Positions 1 through 16,505 are shown, counted from the first letter of the stretch. The stretch is DNA of 40,106 nucleotides from Polyangiaceae bacterium (GCA_023150915.1 JAKLKA010000060.1:1-40106), one strand, 5' to 3'. Notes: generated from the letters alone by a model not told the origin. Numbers and translations are program-made.

Positions 1-142
1 CAAGATGGTGATGCCGGGTGACAACGTGACCGTGGAAGTGGAGCTGATCACCAACGTGGCGCTCGAAGAGCAGATGCGCTTCGCCATCCGTGAGGGCGGC
101 AAGACCGTCGGCGCGGGCGTGGTCACCAAGATCATCGAGTAA
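1..142 (+). CDS. tuf: elongation factor Tu, C-terminal fragment
   Basis: This is the last 46 codons of EF-Tu, cut by the left edge; the frame starts at base 2. The visible residues read [16 protein letters not shown], then the domain III ending [17 protein letters not shown], which is nearly invariant in bacterial EF-Tu. EF-Tu is the GTPase that delivers aminoacyl-tRNA to the ribosome. The fragment lies just upstream of rpmG, tRNA-Trp, secE and nusG, the usual neighbours of the tuf copy next to the rpoBC block. The G domain is outside the window. Confidence 0.97.
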   Translation, partial: KMVMPGDNVTVEVELITNVALEEQMRFAIREGGKTVGAGVVTKIIE

Positions 143-152
143 CTGGAGGAGA

Positions 153-332
153 GTGGCTGCGAGCGAAAGCGCCTCTGGGCGAGGGAGACTCCGTATCGCT
201 CTCGCCTGTGAGGTCTGCGGCGAACGCAACTACAAGACGACAATCGCGCGCCGCGACGGCTCGCAGCCACTCCGCCTCAAGAAGTTCTGCAAGACCTGCG
301 ATCGACACACGATGCATCAGGAGAGCAAGTAG
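153..332 (+). CDS. rpmG: 50S ribosomal protein L33 (zinc-ribbon type)
   Basis: About 59 residues with the L33 pattern ACEVCGERNYKTT followed by LKKFCKTCDRHTMHQESK. Two CxxC pairs show it is the zinc-binding (C+) form. L33 is a small protein of the large ribosomal subunit near the E site. The start is uncertain. The frame stays open upstream into tuf, and the only start-like codon after the tuf stop is GTG at 153. The GGAGGA at 145-150 is only two bases from it, closer than normal. From GTG the protein has an extra SASGRGR-like N-terminus before the conserved core and is slightly longer than the usual 50-55 residues. The identity is secure; the start is less so. Confidence 0.9.
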   Translation: MAASESASGRGRLRIALACEVCGERNYKTTIARRDGSQPLRLKKFCKTCDRHTMHQESK

Positions 333-339
333 AAACCAC

Positions 340-412
340 AGGGGTTTAGCTCAGTTGGTAGAGCAGCGGATTCCAAATCCGCAGGTCGTGGGTTCGAGTC
401 CCTCAGCCCCTG
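340..412 (+). tRNA. trnW: tRNA-Trp (CCA anticodon)
   Basis: A complete cloverleaf of 73 nt. The acceptor arm AGGGGTT (340-346) pairs with AGCCCCT (405-411), including one G-U pair, and the discriminator base is G412. The D arm contains AGCTCAGTTGGTAGAGC. The anticodon stem GCGGA/TCCGC encloses the loop TTCCAAA with anticodon CCA. The T arm contains GGTTCGAGTCC. The 3' CCA is not encoded (genomic CCG follows the discriminator), so it must be added by nucleotidyltransferase. A single tRNA-Trp between rpmG and secE is a common arrangement. Confidence 0.97.
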
Positions 413-467
413 CCGCGCGGACCGCCGACGGCGCCCTGGCCGGGTCGGCGCGAAAGAAGAGAGAGAG

Positions 468-1136
468 ATGGCACGCAAGGACGAAGAAAAAGACGACGAG
501 CTGAACGAGGACGAAGAGTCCGCGGGCAGTGACGCGTCTGCCGACGAGCGCGACGACGACCGCGCCGAGGGCGAGTCCGAGGCTGCTGCCGCCGGCGATG
601 CGGACGACGCCGAGGCGTCGCCCGAAGAGCACGATCGCGAGCGCGCGGAGCACGAAGAGGCTTCGCTCGCCGCCGAGGCCAAGGCCCTGGCCCACGAGTC
701 CACCGAGACCGCCGCCGAGCAGCTGGGGGCTTCGGCGCGCTACGTCCACGCCGCCTTCTTCGTGGCCGGCATCCTGGTCGCCTTCGTGGCGTCCAAGCTG
801 ATCGCGCTCGGCTGGGGCTCGCTCGCCGATTGGCCCGCGGCCACCCGCGCCGTGCCCCTTCTTCTGCGCTTTGCCGAGGACGAGCGCGGCAGCTACGCGC
901 TGACGCTGGGCGCGCTGATTGGCATTCTGACGGTCGTCCAGGTCTACCGCAAAGAGCACGTGCGGCGCTGGGCCGACGAGGTGGCGCTCGAGCTCACCAA
1001 GGTCACTTGGCCGAGCCGCGAGACGGTGACCAATGGCACGGTGGTCGTGATCGTCGCCAGCGCAATTGCCACGGTCTACGTGGCCCTGCTCGACCGATTC
1101 TGGGGTTTCCTCACTCACCTGGTGTACGGCGCATGA
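468..1136 (+). CDS. secE: SecE, preprotein translocase subunit with long acidic N-terminus
   Basis: A protein of 222 residues. SecE is the clamp subunit of the SecYEG channel in the inner membrane. The conserved C-terminal part is clear: VYRKEHVRRWADEVALELTK, then VTWPSRETV before the last transmembrane helix. Two further hydrophobic segments (near residues 92-113 and 143-160) give three helices, as in the enterobacterial protein. Residues 1-85 are a low-complexity, strongly acidic Asp/Glu/Ala tail. Single-helix SecE proteins are about 60 residues, so this is unusually long. The stop overlaps the nusG start (ATGA), which suggests coupled translation. Confidence 0.95.
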   Translation: MARKDEEKDDELNEDEESAGSDASADERDDDRAEGESEAAAAGDADDAEASPEEHDRERAEHEEASLAAEAKALAHESTETAAEQLGASARYVHAAFFVAGILVAFVASKLIALGWGSLADWPAATRAVPLLLRFAEDERGSYALTLGALIGILTVVQVYRKEHVRRWADEVALELTKVTWPSRETVTNGTVVVIVASAIATVYVALLDRFWGFLTHLVYGA

Positions 1137-1729
1137 CTGAGCCCGAAACGAACGACCTGACTGTTGCTCCGGCGGAAACTCCCGGCGAGGGCGGCGCTCC
1201 GAGCAAGAAGTGGTACGTCGTCACCACCTATTCCGGCTACGAGAACAAGGTGAAGTCGGCGCTTCAAGAGCGCATTCGCCAGTTCAAGATGGACGAAAAG
1301 TTCGGCGAGGTGCTGATCCCGTCCGAGACGGTCACCGAGTCGGCGAAGGACGGCAAGCAGCGCGTCAAGACCAAGACCAGCTTCCCCGGCTACGTCTTCG
1401 TCGAGATGGAGATGAGCGAGCACGCCTGGCACTTGGTGAAGGACACGCCCAAGGTCACCGGGTTCATCGGCAACCAGCGCCCGCAAGAGGTGAAGCCGCC
1501 CCACATCGAGGACCTGCGCAAGGGCATCGTCGAGGGTGCGGTCAAACCCAAGCCCCGGCATCAGTTCCAAGAGGGCGACGAGGTTCGCGTCGTGGTCGGC
1601 GCGTTCGCCAACTTCTCGGGCACGGTCCAAGAGGTCAAGCCCGACAAGCAGAAGCTCAAGGTCATGGTCAGCATCTTCGGGCGTCCCACGCCGGTCGAGC
1701 TGGATTTCTCGCATGTAGAGAAACGGTAG
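1133..1729 (+). CDS. nusG: transcription termination/antitermination factor NusG
   Basis: 198 residues. NusG binds the RNA polymerase clamp and links it to Rho or the ribosome. The NGN domain begins at [17 protein letters not shown] and includes [12 protein letters not shown]. The C-terminal KOW domain contains [19 protein letters not shown] and ends [18 protein letters not shown], typical of the family. About 23 Pro/Glu/Gly-rich residues precede the NGN core. The frame is open far upstream, but the ATG at 1133, overlapping the secE stop by four bases, is the natural start. Confidence 0.97.
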   Translation: MTEPETNDLTVAPAETPGEGGAPSKKWYVVTTYSGYENKVKSALQERIRQFKMDEKFGEVLIPSETVTESAKDGKQRVKTKTSFPGYVFVEMEMSEHAWHLVKDTPKVTGFIGNQRPQEVKPPHIEDLRKGIVEGAVKPKPRHQFQEGDEVRVVVGAFANFSGTVQEVKPDKQKLKVMVSIFGRPTPVELDFSHVEKR

Positions 1730-1735
1730 AGAAAA

Positions 1736-2185
1736 ATGGCAGCCGCAAAGAAGAAGATCAGCGCGTTCATCAAGCTCCAGCTCCCGGCGGGCAAGGCCAA
1801 CCCTTCGCCTCCGGTCGGCCCGGCGCTCGGCCAGCACGGCGTCAACATCATGGGGTTCTGCAAGGACTTCAACAGCAAGTCCGCCCCGCTGGGTGACACC
1901 ATCATCCCGGTCGTCATCACGGTGTACGCCGATCGGTCGTACTCGTTCGTGATGAAGTCGCCGCCGGCCAGCGTGCTGGTGAAGAAGGCGTGTGGCCTGC
2001 CCAGCTCGAAGAAGCCGGGCGCGGGCTCGAAAGAGCCGAACAAGATCAAGGTCGGCAAGCTCACCTGGGACCAGGTCCGCGAGATCGCCAAGACCAAGAT
2101 CCAGGACATGAACACCACCGACCTGGAAGCCGCGTCCCGCAACATCGCAGGCACCGCGCGCAGCATGGGTGTGGACGTCGGCTGA
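1736..2185 (+). CDS. rplK: 50S ribosomal protein L11
   Basis: 149 residues, close to the usual 141-145. L11 forms the GTPase-associated centre with 23S rRNA and the L10-L12 stalk. The N-terminal domain shows [20 protein letters not shown] and [15 protein letters not shown]. The C-terminal rRNA-binding domain shows [17 protein letters not shown] and ends [12 protein letters not shown]. The gene starts six bases after the nusG stop and belongs to the same transcription unit. Confidence 0.97.
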   Translation: MAAAKKKISAFIKLQLPAGKANPSPPVGPALGQHGVNIMGFCKDFNSKSAPLGDTIIPVVITVYADRSYSFVMKSPPASVLVKKACGLPSSKKPGAGSKEPNKIKVGKLTWDQVREIAKTKIQDMNTTDLEAASRNIAGTARSMGVDVG

Positions 2186-2279
2186 GCCCACCCCGAACCA
2201 AACCTACTGGAACGGAGGCGCGGCCTCGACCTAGTCGGCGCCGAGTACTCCGCTCTCCAGGAGTCGAAAGACGAAAACC

Positions 2280-2993
2280 ATGGCAAAGAAAGACAGCAAG
2301 AAGAGAACCACGGCGCTCGCGGCGTTCGACCGCGAAAAGCGCTACACGGTCGAGCAGGCCGCAGGGTTCGTCAAACAGGCGGCCTACGCGAAGTTCGACG
2401 AGAGCGTCGACATCGCGGTGCGCCTGGGTGTCAACCCGAAGCATGCCGATCAGATGGTCCGCGGCGCCATCATTCTGCCGCACGGAACGGGCAAGAGCGT
2501 GCGCGTGCTCGTGTTCGCGAAGGGCGAGAAAGAGAAGGAAGCGACGGCTGCGGGCGCCGACTTCGCCGGCTCGGACGAGCTGGTGGCGAAGGTGACCGAG
2601 GGCTTCATGGACTTCGACCGGGTGATCGCCACGCCGGACATGATGGGCGCGGTCGGCAAGCTCGGCCGCGTGCTCGGCCCCCGCGGCCTGATGCCGAACC
2701 CCAAGGTCGGCACGGTCACGGTGGACGTTGCCAAGGCAGTGCGCGAGGCCAAGGCCGGCAAGGTCGAGTACCGCGTCGACAAGGCTGGCGTCGTCCACTG
2801 CCGCGTCGGTCGCGCGTCGTTCGACCCGGCCAAGCTGGCCGAGAACACCCACGCGCTGATCCGCGAGCTGATCGCCAAGAAGCCGTCGACCGCCAAGGGC
2901 ATCTACCTCAAGAGCATCACGCTCTCGAGCACGATGGGCCCCGGCGTGCGCGTCGACACCAGCACGCTGGTGAGCAAGGAAGAGGAGCACTGA
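2280..2993 (+). CDS. rplA: 50S ribosomal protein L1
   Basis: 237 residues, matching the family length of about 230-235. L1 forms the mobile stalk at the E site and in many bacteria represses its own operon. Family landmarks are [40 protein letters not shown], and [20 protein letters not shown] 94-base gap separates it from rplK. No convincing L1-binding structure was identified in that gap. Confidence 0.97.
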   Translation: MAKKDSKKRTTALAAFDREKRYTVEQAAGFVKQAAYAKFDESVDIAVRLGVNPKHADQMVRGAIILPHGTGKSVRVLVFAKGEKEKEATAAGADFAGSDELVAKVTEGFMDFDRVIATPDMMGAVGKLGRVLGPRGLMPNPKVGTVTVDVAKAVREAKAGKVEYRVDKAGVVHCRVGRASFDPAKLAENTHALIRELIAKKPSTAKGIYLKSITLSSTMGPGVRVDTSTLVSKEEEH

Positions 2994-2994
2994 G

Positions 2995-3519
2995 ATGCAA
3001 CGCACGGCAAAAGCGGAAGCCATCGAGGTCCTCAAGGGCCGCTTCCAGAAGATGAGCTCTGCGGTGTTCCTCGACTTCACGGGGATGACCGTGGAAGAGG
3101 TCAGCAAGCTCCGCGACGCCTTCCGCGCGAAGGGCGTGGAGTACAAGGTCGTCAAGAACACGCTGGTCAAGCAGGCGCTCAGCGGCGAAGCGTGGGGCGC
3201 GGGTCTGGGCAAGGCCCTCAAGGGCATGACCGGAATCGCGTGGTCCTACGAGGAGCCCAGCGTCGCCGCCAAGGTGGTCAAGGAGTTCAAGCGGGACAAC
3301 GAGAAGCTTCAGGTCAAGGCCGGCGTGCTCGAAGGCCAGGTTCTCGACGCGAAGAGCGTGGAGAACACCCTCGCGAACATGCCGGGCAAGGACGAAGCCC
3401 GCGCCATGCTGTTGGCGCAGATGATCGCGCCTGCACAGCGCTTCGTCATGCTGCTCAACGCGCCGGCCCGCGAAATGGTCGGCGTGCTCGCCGCCAAGCA
3501 GCGCAAGGACGAAGGCTGA
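2995..3519 (+). CDS. rplJ: 50S ribosomal protein L10
   Basis: 174 residues. L10 anchors the L7/L12 dimers to the ribosome. The N-terminal rRNA-binding domain begins QRTAKAEAIEVLKGRFQKM and contains VFLDFTGMTVEEVSKLRDAF, EYKVVKNTLVKQAL and the GMTGIAWSYE strand. The C-terminal helix that binds L12 dimers is present (RFVMLLNAPAREMVGVLAAK). The ATG lies one base after the rplA stop. Most bacteria have a long regulated rplJ leader; none fits here. Confidence 0.96.
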   Translation: MQRTAKAEAIEVLKGRFQKMSSAVFLDFTGMTVEEVSKLRDAFRAKGVEYKVVKNTLVKQALSGEAWGAGLGKALKGMTGIAWSYEEPSVAAKVVKEFKRDNEKLQVKAGVLEGQVLDAKSVENTLANMPGKDEARAMLLAQMIAPAQRFVMLLNAPAREMVGVLAAKQRKDEG

Positions 3520-3531
3520 CCTTCGCGCCCT

Positions 3532-3563
3532 GACCGCTCGAAGGGCGACAGCCCCTCGCGGTC
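3532..3563 (+). promoter_or_regulatory. stem-loop between rplJ and rplL
   Basis: GACCGC (3532-3537) pairs with GCGGTC (3558-3563), and GGGC (3543-3546) pairs with GCCC (3551-3554) around a GACA loop. Two more pairs and small bulges lie between these stems. It sits 12 bases after rplJ in a 136-base gap. No U-run follows, so it is unlikely to be a full terminator. It could act in mRNA processing or in raising the L12:L10 ratio; that role is inferred. Confidence 0.4.
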
Positions 3564-3655
3564 CCACCCAGATTCCTCACACGAAAACCAACGAAACAAG
3601 CACAGATTCCGGCACCGCGACACGAACCGTTTCGGCGCCTTGATGGAGCAAGAAC

Positions 3656-4039
<384 letters not shown>

Positions 4040-4054
4040 GGCCCTAGGGGCGGC

Positions 4055-4079
4055 GGGGCTCGAGCGACGGCTCGGCCCC
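4055..4079 (+). promoter_or_regulatory. stem-loop just after rplL (attenuator-like)
   Basis: GGGGC-T-CGAGC (4055-4065) pairs with GCTCGGCCCC (4070-4079), giving ten base pairs with one bulged T and a four-base GACG loop. It starts 15 bases after the rplL stop. The following bases are C-rich, not U-rich, so at most partial termination or 3'-end protection is expected. It is the first of four stem-loops in the rplL-rpoB gap. Confidence 0.45.
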
Positions 4080-4133
4080 CCACCCCTCTCGCATTCCAGC
4101 TTGACCCCGCCTCGATTGCATCAGCCTCCCCAG

Positions 4134-4172
4134 CGCGTGGCCACCACGTGAACGTCGTGGTGTGCCACCGCG
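4134..4172 (+). promoter_or_regulatory. long stem-loop in rplL-rpoB gap (possible RNase processing site)
   Basis: CACCACG (4142-4148) pairs with CGTGGTG (4156-4162) around a seven-base loop. The stem is extended by GTGG/CCAC and CGC/GCG after small internal loops. This long irregular duplex lies in the middle of the 286-base gap. In E. coli an RNase III cleavage hairpin separates rplL from rpoB mRNA; a like role here is inference from position and shape. Confidence 0.4.
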
Positions 4173-4254
4173 TCGGCGTTTTGTTGCCGCGGGGGCAGGC
4201 CTCGTCTCTTTGTCTCCAACGACTTCCGCTTCGGGCCGCTAGGCCCTGTCTTTG

Positions 4255-4271
4255 GGCCCGGCACCCGGGCC
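4255..4271 (+). promoter_or_regulatory. short GC stem-loop upstream of rpoB
   Basis: GGCCCGG (4255-4261) and CCGGGCC (4265-4271) form a perfect seven-pair stem with a CAC loop, six bases before another perfect hairpin. Its function is unknown. It lies in the rpoB leader, where it could affect translation or partial termination. Confidence 0.35.
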
Positions 4272-4276
4272 TCCCC

Positions 4277-4296
4277 ACCGCGCGTTTTTGCGCGGT
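4277..4296 (+). promoter_or_regulatory. stem-loop near the rpoB ribosome binding site
   Basis: ACCGCGC (4277-4283) pairs perfectly with GCGCGGT (4290-4296) around a GTTTTT loop. It ends 16 bases before the rpoB Shine-Dalgarno GGAGGA (4313-4318), which is seven bases from the ATG. It could modulate initiation on rpoB mRNA. The T-run is in the loop rather than after the stem, so this is not a standard terminator. Confidence 0.4.
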
Positions 4297-4325
4297 CCCG
4301 TGACTCCCCATCGGAGGAACCGCGA

Positions 4326-8465
<4,140 letters not shown>

Positions 8466-8480
8466 GTAGGGAGAACAGCC

Positions 8481-12743
<4,263 letters not shown>

Positions 12744-12765
12744 CCAGCCGCGTCGGGCTCGAGAA

Positions 12766-12808
12766 GCGAGGCGTTCGGTCGAGAGATCGGGCGCCTCGCG
12801 CTCATTTT
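12766..12808 (+). terminator. terminator after rpoC
   Basis: GCGAGGCG (12766-12773) pairs with CGCCTCGC (12792-12799) around an 18-base loop, followed by GCTCATTTT. It lies 22 bases after the rpoC stop. The short T-run and long loop make it moderately convincing as the Rho-independent end of the ribosomal/RNA polymerase unit. Confidence 0.55.
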
Positions 12809-12965
12809 GGGGGGAGGGAGCGCGCGGCCGCCGCCGGCGCCGCCATCGTCCGGAACGTCCACGGCTGCGTCCAGACGGCGGCGCGGTCCGCCGACAAACC
12901 AAGGGTTTTTCCGCGGCGGCAAGGGCCCACGTGCGCCGGCACGCCGGTTGCTCTCGTGCTCGGGC

Positions 12966-13880
12966 ATGCGCACCACCGGGATCCTGATCGCGTTCGCCGC
13001 CCTGCTCGGAACCCCTGCCTGCGGAGTGGACACCGAACCCCCGGTGGTCGGGGACGTCGGCGACAACTCGGGCCAGAGCCTGAAGGTCGCGTGCAACCTG
13101 TCGCGCGAGACCATTCTGAGCGCCACGTCGGGCGGCCGCAAAACCGCCATCGAGCGCGGCTTCACCTGGTACGACGCCCAGGTCCCGTACAGCCAGAGCA
13201 GCCAGCACGAGGGCTACCGGACGGACTGCTCGGGGTTCGTCTCGATGTGTTGGCAGCTCGGAACGTCGCACACCACGGCAGACTTCATTGCCGACTCGGG
13301 GCAGTGGTCGAGCCTGGGGTCGTTCGACGATCTCGCGCCAGCGGACGCCATGGTCTACCGCAAGAACGGTGCAGGTCACATCATGCTGTTCCTGGGCTGG
13401 AACGACGACGCCAAGACCGAGGCCTGCGTGCTCGAGCAGGCGAGCACCGCAGACGACATGCAGTTTCGCGCGCGCACGGTCGACTCCCTGGTGTCCGGGG
13501 GGTACCACGCCATCCGCGCGTCCAGCCTGGGTGGGCCGAGCGGTGGGACGGGACAGCAGTGCTACTGCGACGCCCAGTGCGCGCAGAACGGGGATTGTTG
13601 TGCCGACTGCAGCGGGGGCGGCAGCGGCGGCAGCGGGAGTGGTGGCAGCGGCGCCGGTGGCGGCAGCGGGGGCGGCACCGGTGGCAGCAGCGGAAGCGGG
13701 AGCGGCGGCTCCGGCGGCGGACAGTGCTACTGCGACGCGCAGTGCGCGGCCTACGGCGACTGCTGCGCGGACTGCGGCGGCAGCGGCGGCTCTGCAGGCA
13801 GCGGCGGCTCCGGCGGCGACGCGTGTTATTGCGACGCCGCGTGCGAAGCCTACGGCGACTGCTGCGCGGACTGCCCGTGA
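12966..13880 (+). CDS. exported NlpC/P60-like protein with three Cys-rich repeats
   Basis: 304 residues from ATG 12966, chosen because a signal peptide starts there (MRTTGILIAFAALLGTPACG); the open frame extends further upstream without a plausible start. GTPAC could be a weak lipobox. Residues about 40-185 resemble the NlpC/P60 papain-like fold. Candidate catalytic residues are C88 in TDCSGFVSMCW and H138 in GAGHIMLFLGW. P60 enzymes usually cut peptidoglycan peptides or related amides. The C-terminal part carries three copies of CYCDxxCxxxGDCCxDC (starting near C199, C254, C287) separated by Gly/Ser linkers. That Cys pattern resembles half of a somatomedin-B domain. The substrate is unknown. 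Confidence 0.8.
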   Translation: MRTTGILIAFAALLGTPACGVDTEPPVVGDVGDNSGQSLKVACNLSRETILSATSGGRKTAIERGFTWYDAQVPYSQSSQHEGYRTDCSGFVSMCWQLGTSHTTADFIADSGQWSSLGSFDDLAPADAMVYRKNGAGHIMLFLGWNDDAKTEACVLEQASTADDMQFRARTVDSLVSGGYHAIRASSLGGPSGGTGQQCYCDAQCAQNGDCCADCSGGGSGGSGSGGSGAGGGSGGGTGGSSGSGSGGSGGGQCYCDAQCAAYGDCCADCGGSGGSAGSGGSGGDACYCDAACEAYGDCCADCP

Positions 13881-13892
13881 GGTGACGGCGCT

Positions 13893-14510
13893 TCAGTCGG
13901 TCGAGGCGTCGCCTGAAGCGTCGGCGGTGGCGTCTTTGCCGGAATCCGATCCGCCGTCGGTGGTGCCGCCGTCGGAGGGGTTCCCCAGCACCCCGCAGTA
14001 CTCGGCAGTGTCGCAGGCGGCGGCGCAGTACGTGCAATAGCCGCACTTCTCCATCGCCAGGTACTTGGCCTTGCCGGCAGGGTGCGCGTCGAGGCACTTG
14101 TTCACGCAAGCCGCGCCATCGGCGTCCAGCGAGTCGCAGGCCGGCCCGGCGTCGGTCGCGCCGGTGGTGCAATCCCAGATGGCGTCACAGTCGGCGTCCT
14201 CGGCGCACGCCGTGGTCTCGGCGTCGCAGGCACAGCCCATGTGCGCGTCGTCCTGGCAGGTGTCACACGCGTCGGTGGCCTGCGGATCGGGCGCCGCGGG
14301 GCACGCGCCGCTGCCGCCGGCACCGCCGGTGCTGCTGCCGCCGCTGCCACCGGTGCCGCCGCCGCTGCCGCCGCTACCGCCGGTGCTGCCGCCGCTGCCG
14401 CCGGTGCTGGTGCCCCCGCTGTCGTCGTCGCCGCCGCAGCCACTGGCCAGCGCCGCCGAAACCACCAATGCCACTGCCAACGCACAAGCCCCACGCACCT
14501 TCGATCGCAT
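13893..14510 (-). CDS. small Cys-rich lipoprotein, function unknown
   Basis: 205 residues from the ATG at 14510; a GTG five codons upstream is less likely. The signal peptide ends ALVVSAALASGC, a lipobox, and is followed by a GGDDDSGG stretch and a Gly/Ser/Thr linker to about residue 68. The rest carries many cysteines (ACDTCQDDAHMGCACDAE, CGYCTYCAAACDTAEYC), expected to form disulfides outside the cytoplasm. The tail is Asp/Gly/Ser-rich. This layout is common for surface lipoproteins of myxobacteria. No enzymatic family is recognised. It converges on the P60-like gene with a 12-base gap. Confidence 0.8.
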   Translation of the reverse strand: MRSKVRGACALAVALVVSAALASGCGGDDDSGGTSTGGSGGSTGGSGGSGGGTGGSGGSSTGGAGGSGACPAAPDPQATDACDTCQDDAHMGCACDAETTACAEDADCDAIWDCTTGATDAGPACDSLDADGAACVNKCLDAHPAGKAKYLAMEKCGYCTYCAAACDTAEYCGVLGNPSDGGTTDGGSDSGKDATADASGDASTD

Positions 14511-14627
14511 CGGCCGAGAGTACACGACGGCGGGCCCGTGTGGGCAGACTCTCCTTGGCCCGAACCCGCCAGCACGGCGAAAAAACTAACTAGTTCAGCT
14601 ACTTTCGCGGGAAGGGAAGGAAAGTGG

Positions 14628-14657
14628 TTGCTAGTGAGTATATGTAGGTGCTACAGA
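14628..14657 (+). promoter_or_regulatory. possible sigma-70-type promoter
   Basis: TTGCTA (14628-14633) and TACAGA (14652-14657) are separated by 18 bases in the most AT-rich part of the divergent gap 14511-14761. It would leave an untranslated leader of about 100 bases before the ATG at 14762. Both hexamers are imperfect, so this is a weak call. A palindrome AACTAGTT lies nearby at 14586-14593. Confidence 0.25.
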
Positions 14658-14761
14658 TACACGCACATACCGAGTCGCACCAAGTGGGCAAGTTTTCGGG
14701 GAACGCGGACCCCGGGCCCAGCGAGTCGGAGGCCGAGTCTCACTCGAAAAGGAAACACACC

Positions 14762-16420
14762 ATGCGCTTCGTCAAGCTCACCAGCCTGTTTGCTCCGACG
14801 CTTCTCGCTCTGGCTGCCGGGTGCGCCATGGAAACCTCGGAACCCGGCGGCGGCAGCGGCGACCAGACCATCCCCGCCGAAGATCTGGTGAAACCCGAAG
14901 AGGGCAAGGCCGACTCCAGCGTGCAGGCGGTGATCGTCGACTTCGAGTGGGACGGCGAAGCCGTCGTCGACTCGGTGTGGAACGTCGAGAGCACGGTCGA
15001 AGACCAGCTGCTCTACACCATCGGGCATCTGAACGCGGAGCACAGCGTGGGTCGCCTCGACAAGCTCGAGCTCACCAACGTGAAGACCACCGACGTCGAC
15101 GGGAAGAAGAAGATCACCTACCACGCGAAGATGCCGGTGGCCTGGGGCGAGAAGAACAACGTCCCGACCAGCTACAAGCTGCGCATCCCGCGTGACGCCA
15201 GCTATTCGGGGTACGACGCGTTCACCAAGAAGTACAAGGACAGCTGCGTCGACGCCCACGCCCACGACGTGGACTCGGGCAGCATGTGGTACTACTTCCG
15301 GCCCGAAGCCTACGGCTGCCAGCTGGAAGACACCGACGTCTACACCGCGACGGCGAGCGTCAAGGTCAGCACCGTCAACACCACCGGGAAGTATCCGGAG
15401 TACACCAAGGTCTGGGAGGACAACGTCTTCAAGACCGTGGCCATCTTCGGCAAGTACGAAGACGGCGCGACCTCGAGCTCGGACGCGGGCATCGCGGCCT
15501 ACAACGAGTTCGTCAATGCCGTGAAGTCGAAGCTGGGCAACCTGGGGCTCACCACCGTGCCCGCCAGCGTTCCAGGTTCGCCGGGCGTGGCGAACCCCGA
15601 CATCCAGTTCAGCGCCACCCTGGCCGACGGCAAGAAGGTCGAAATCTACGCCCTTTTGGTGGACAACGTCCGCACCGCCGGGCCCACCTTCGACGACCGC
15701 TACGAGGCGCTGTCGACCACCGCCGACTTCGTCGTCTACAACGGCCACGCCGGCCTCGGCGCCAACATCCGCGCCCTTGCCCAGAAGGGCAAGTGGGTGA
15801 AGGGCCAGTACGTGATCTTCTTCGAGAACGGCTGCGACAGCTACGCCTACGTCGACTCGGAGATCTGGAAGGACCACGCGGCGGTCAACCCCGACGACCC
15901 GACCGGGACCAAGCACGTCGACATGGTGGTCAACGCCATGCCCGCGTACTTCCACTCCGACGCCGAAGCGACCATGGCCTTCGTCAACGGCCTGATCTCT
16001 CACCAGCAGCCCAAGACCTACGAGCAGATCTTCCGCGACGTCGACTCGTCGCAGGTCATCCTGGTGACCGGTGAAGAAGACAACGTCTTCGTGCCGGGTG
16101 GCGGCGGCGGCGGCAACCCCGACCCGGCCTGGGCCGGCATGACCGAGTCCGGCAGCGTGGCGAAGTCCACCGAGAAGCGTTTCACGACGCCGAAGCTCCC
16201 GAAGGGCTCGTACCGCTTCGACATGACCGGCACCGGTGACGCGGACCTCTACGTTCGCGTGGGCTCGGCGCCGAGCAAGACGCTCTATGACTGCCGCCCC
16301 TACAAGGCCGGATCGAAAGAGAGCTGCACGGTCAAGCTGAACACCGACGCTCCGGTGCACGTGATGGTGCGCGGCTGGGCGGCGAGCTCGAGCTTCAAGC
16401 TGGTGGGCGCCCGCCAGTAA
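14762..16420 (+). CDS. lipoprotein with possible clan CD-like peptidase core and PPC domain
   Basis: 552 residues from ATG 14762, chosen for its lipoprotein signal (TLLALAAGC, acylated C21). The frame is open upstream without signal-peptide character. A short GKAD motif (residues 48-51) lies in the acidic linker. The central region contains FVVYNGHAGLGANIRAL (H329) and, 29 residues on, YVIFFENGCDSYAY (C358). A His-Gly-like turn followed by a strand ending in Cys recalls caspase/gingipain-type clan CD peptidases; this is inference from pattern only. The last 90 or so residues look like a bacterial pre-peptidase C-terminal (PPC) domain (KGSYRFDMTGTGDADLYVRV). Such domains are typical of secreted peptidases. 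Confidence 0.7.
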   Translation: MRFVKLTSLFAPTLLALAAGCAMETSEPGGGSGDQTIPAEDLVKPEEGKADSSVQAVIVDFEWDGEAVVDSVWNVESTVEDQLLYTIGHLNAEHSVGRLDKLELTNVKTTDVDGKKKITYHAKMPVAWGEKNNVPTSYKLRIPRDASYSGYDAFTKKYKDSCVDAHAHDVDSGSMWYYFRPEAYGCQLEDTDVYTATASVKVSTVNTTGKYPEYTKVWEDNVFKTVAIFGKYEDGATSSSDAGIAAYNEFVNAVKSKLGNLGLTTVPASVPGSPGVANPDIQFSATLADGKKVEIYALLVDNVRTAGPTFDDRYEALSTTADFVVYNGHAGLGANIRALAQKGKWVKGQYVIFFENGCDSYAYVDSEIWKDHAAVNPDDPTGTKHVDMVVNAMPAYFHSDAEATMAFVNGLISHQQPKTYEQIFRDVDSSQVILVTGEEDNVFVPGGGGGGNPDPAWAGMTESGSVAKSTEKRFTTPKLPKGSYRFDMTGTGDADLYVRVGSAPSKTLYDCRPYKAGSKESCTVKLNTDAPVHVMVRGWAASSSFKLVGARQ

Positions 16421-16445
16421 TCGAACCCAAGGCAACCAAACGAGA

Positions 16446-16488
16446 CGACGGGGCCGCCCCGCGGCTGGCCCCGTCGCCGTTTCTATTT
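16446..16488. terminator. bidirectional terminator between convergent genes
   Basis: CGACGGGGCC (16446-16455) pairs perfectly with GGCCCCGTCG (16467-16476), ten GC-rich pairs around an 11-base loop. The T-rich run CCGTTTCTATTT follows on the plus strand. It lies 25 bases after the stop at 16420 and before the end of the kinase gene on the opposite strand. It is clearly placed to end the plus-strand gene; function for the minus strand is plausible but lacks a T-run on that side. Confidence 0.8.
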
Positions 16489-16505
16489 CGCGGCCGCGCC
16501 TGTCT

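Noticed and set aside
208-504. Open frame running through rpmG, the tRNA and into secE
   Set aside because: It crosses a complete tRNA gene and has no family resemblance.
14651-16435. Minus-strand frame of 594 codons opposite the PPC-domain lipoprotein
   Set aside because: The plus frame has a lipoprotein signal, a PPC domain and a terminator; the minus frame has a Val/His/Asp-rich shadow composition.
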